DNA of 64,000 nt. Origin: Monocercomonoides exilis (lineage: Eukaryota; Preaxostyla; Oxymonadida; Polymastigidae). Positions 63,618-64,000 of this stretch are shown here, in pieces (the stretch's first letter is position 1; each line of letters starts with the position of its first letter). The translations under genes and the position numbers were made by a program. The notes under the pieces are model-generated. The model was not told the origin of the DNA, did not search any database, and was given only the letters and a program-made list of their open reading frames with translations. The stretch covers positions 372,001 through 436,000 of the forward strand of contig LSRY02000037.1 in assembly GCA_001643675.2 (NCBI GenBank), written 5' to 3'.

Positions 63618-64000
63618 TTCCAATAAAAAGATAGATAAATTTGTTTAACTGAAACAACCATTATAATTAAAGAATTATTGTTGGCAATATTTAACAATTA
63701 ACATGAACGGTGAGTGACTGTTTCATTATGGTTCAACTTTTCAATTTTTCACTCTCATAACAATCTTTCGGTTTGAATAATGGAATTGAAATAGAACATT
63801 TCCTTTTTTTATTTGATGAATATTTGAATCAAATATTGTGGTTTTGCAATTATTTACAATATTTTTTTATTCTAATACATGAAAAACATAAAGTTAATTC
63901 CAATTCAATTTTTCAACGCACGCAACCTTAAATATTTCAAAATACAAATTCACACGCATTGGATGTATTTAATATTGAAATAATGAAAACTGAAAAAACA
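63618..64000. other. AT-rich end of window
   Basis: No gene, RNA or repeat structure recognised in the last 383 bases. Confidence 0.5.

Overview
This window looks like nuclear DNA from an intron-bearing protist with AT-rich intergenic sequence. Genes have GT-AG introns with a recurrent GT[TAC]TG donor. Long genes use the standard code and end in TAA or TGA. The content points to a metamonad, most plausibly an oxymonad-like flagellate: giant beta-helix surface receptors with degenerate kinase-like tails, a DIRS retroelement, and pogo and mariner elements. The taxon is an inference and I hold it at moderate confidence.

The first 26 kb hold housekeeping-type genes between transposon relics. In order they are: a partly resolved GC-rich gene on the minus strand (about 74-941); a broken pogo-like transposase (2.3-4.0 kb); a seven-exon EF-hand protein (4.6-8.7 kb); the meiotic DNA helicase HFM1/MER3 on the minus strand (9.7-14.1 kb); a nine-exon CaMKK-type kinase ending in a prenylation box (14.3-17.8 kb); about 7 kb of microsatellites, MITE-like inverted repeats and a long-TIR element (17.8-24.9 kb); and an MPPED-type metallophosphoesterase (25.0-26.0 kb). 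HFM1 and the kinase are divergent neighbours 164 bp apart.

The remaining 38 kb are dominated by two giant paralogous receptor genes arranged tail to tail. Copy A (plus, from 27369) and copy B (minus, from about 60242) each encode a signal peptide, about 3,500 residues of beta-helix-like ectodomain with eight CG-x(4,5)-PC modules, one membrane span, and a cytoplasmic tail ending in a kinase-like C-lobe without HRD or DFG motifs. The ectodomains have diverged. The 3' ends (membrane span, tail and about 1 kb beyond) are almost identical at DNA level and form a roughly 2.9-kb-armed inverted repeat around a 1.8-kb spacer that carries a broken Tc1/mariner transposase. A DIRS element (39081-43784) sits inside the kinase-like region of copy A. 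Copy B keeps the empty site. Copy A also carries a frame break near 28.33 kb, and copy B has five in-frame stops, so both are damaged in different ways.

The most interesting reading is a receptor family with variable ectodomains and a shared signalling tail that is homogenised by gene conversion across a palindrome. The right end (62.2-63.6 kb) is a second broken pogo-like transposase.
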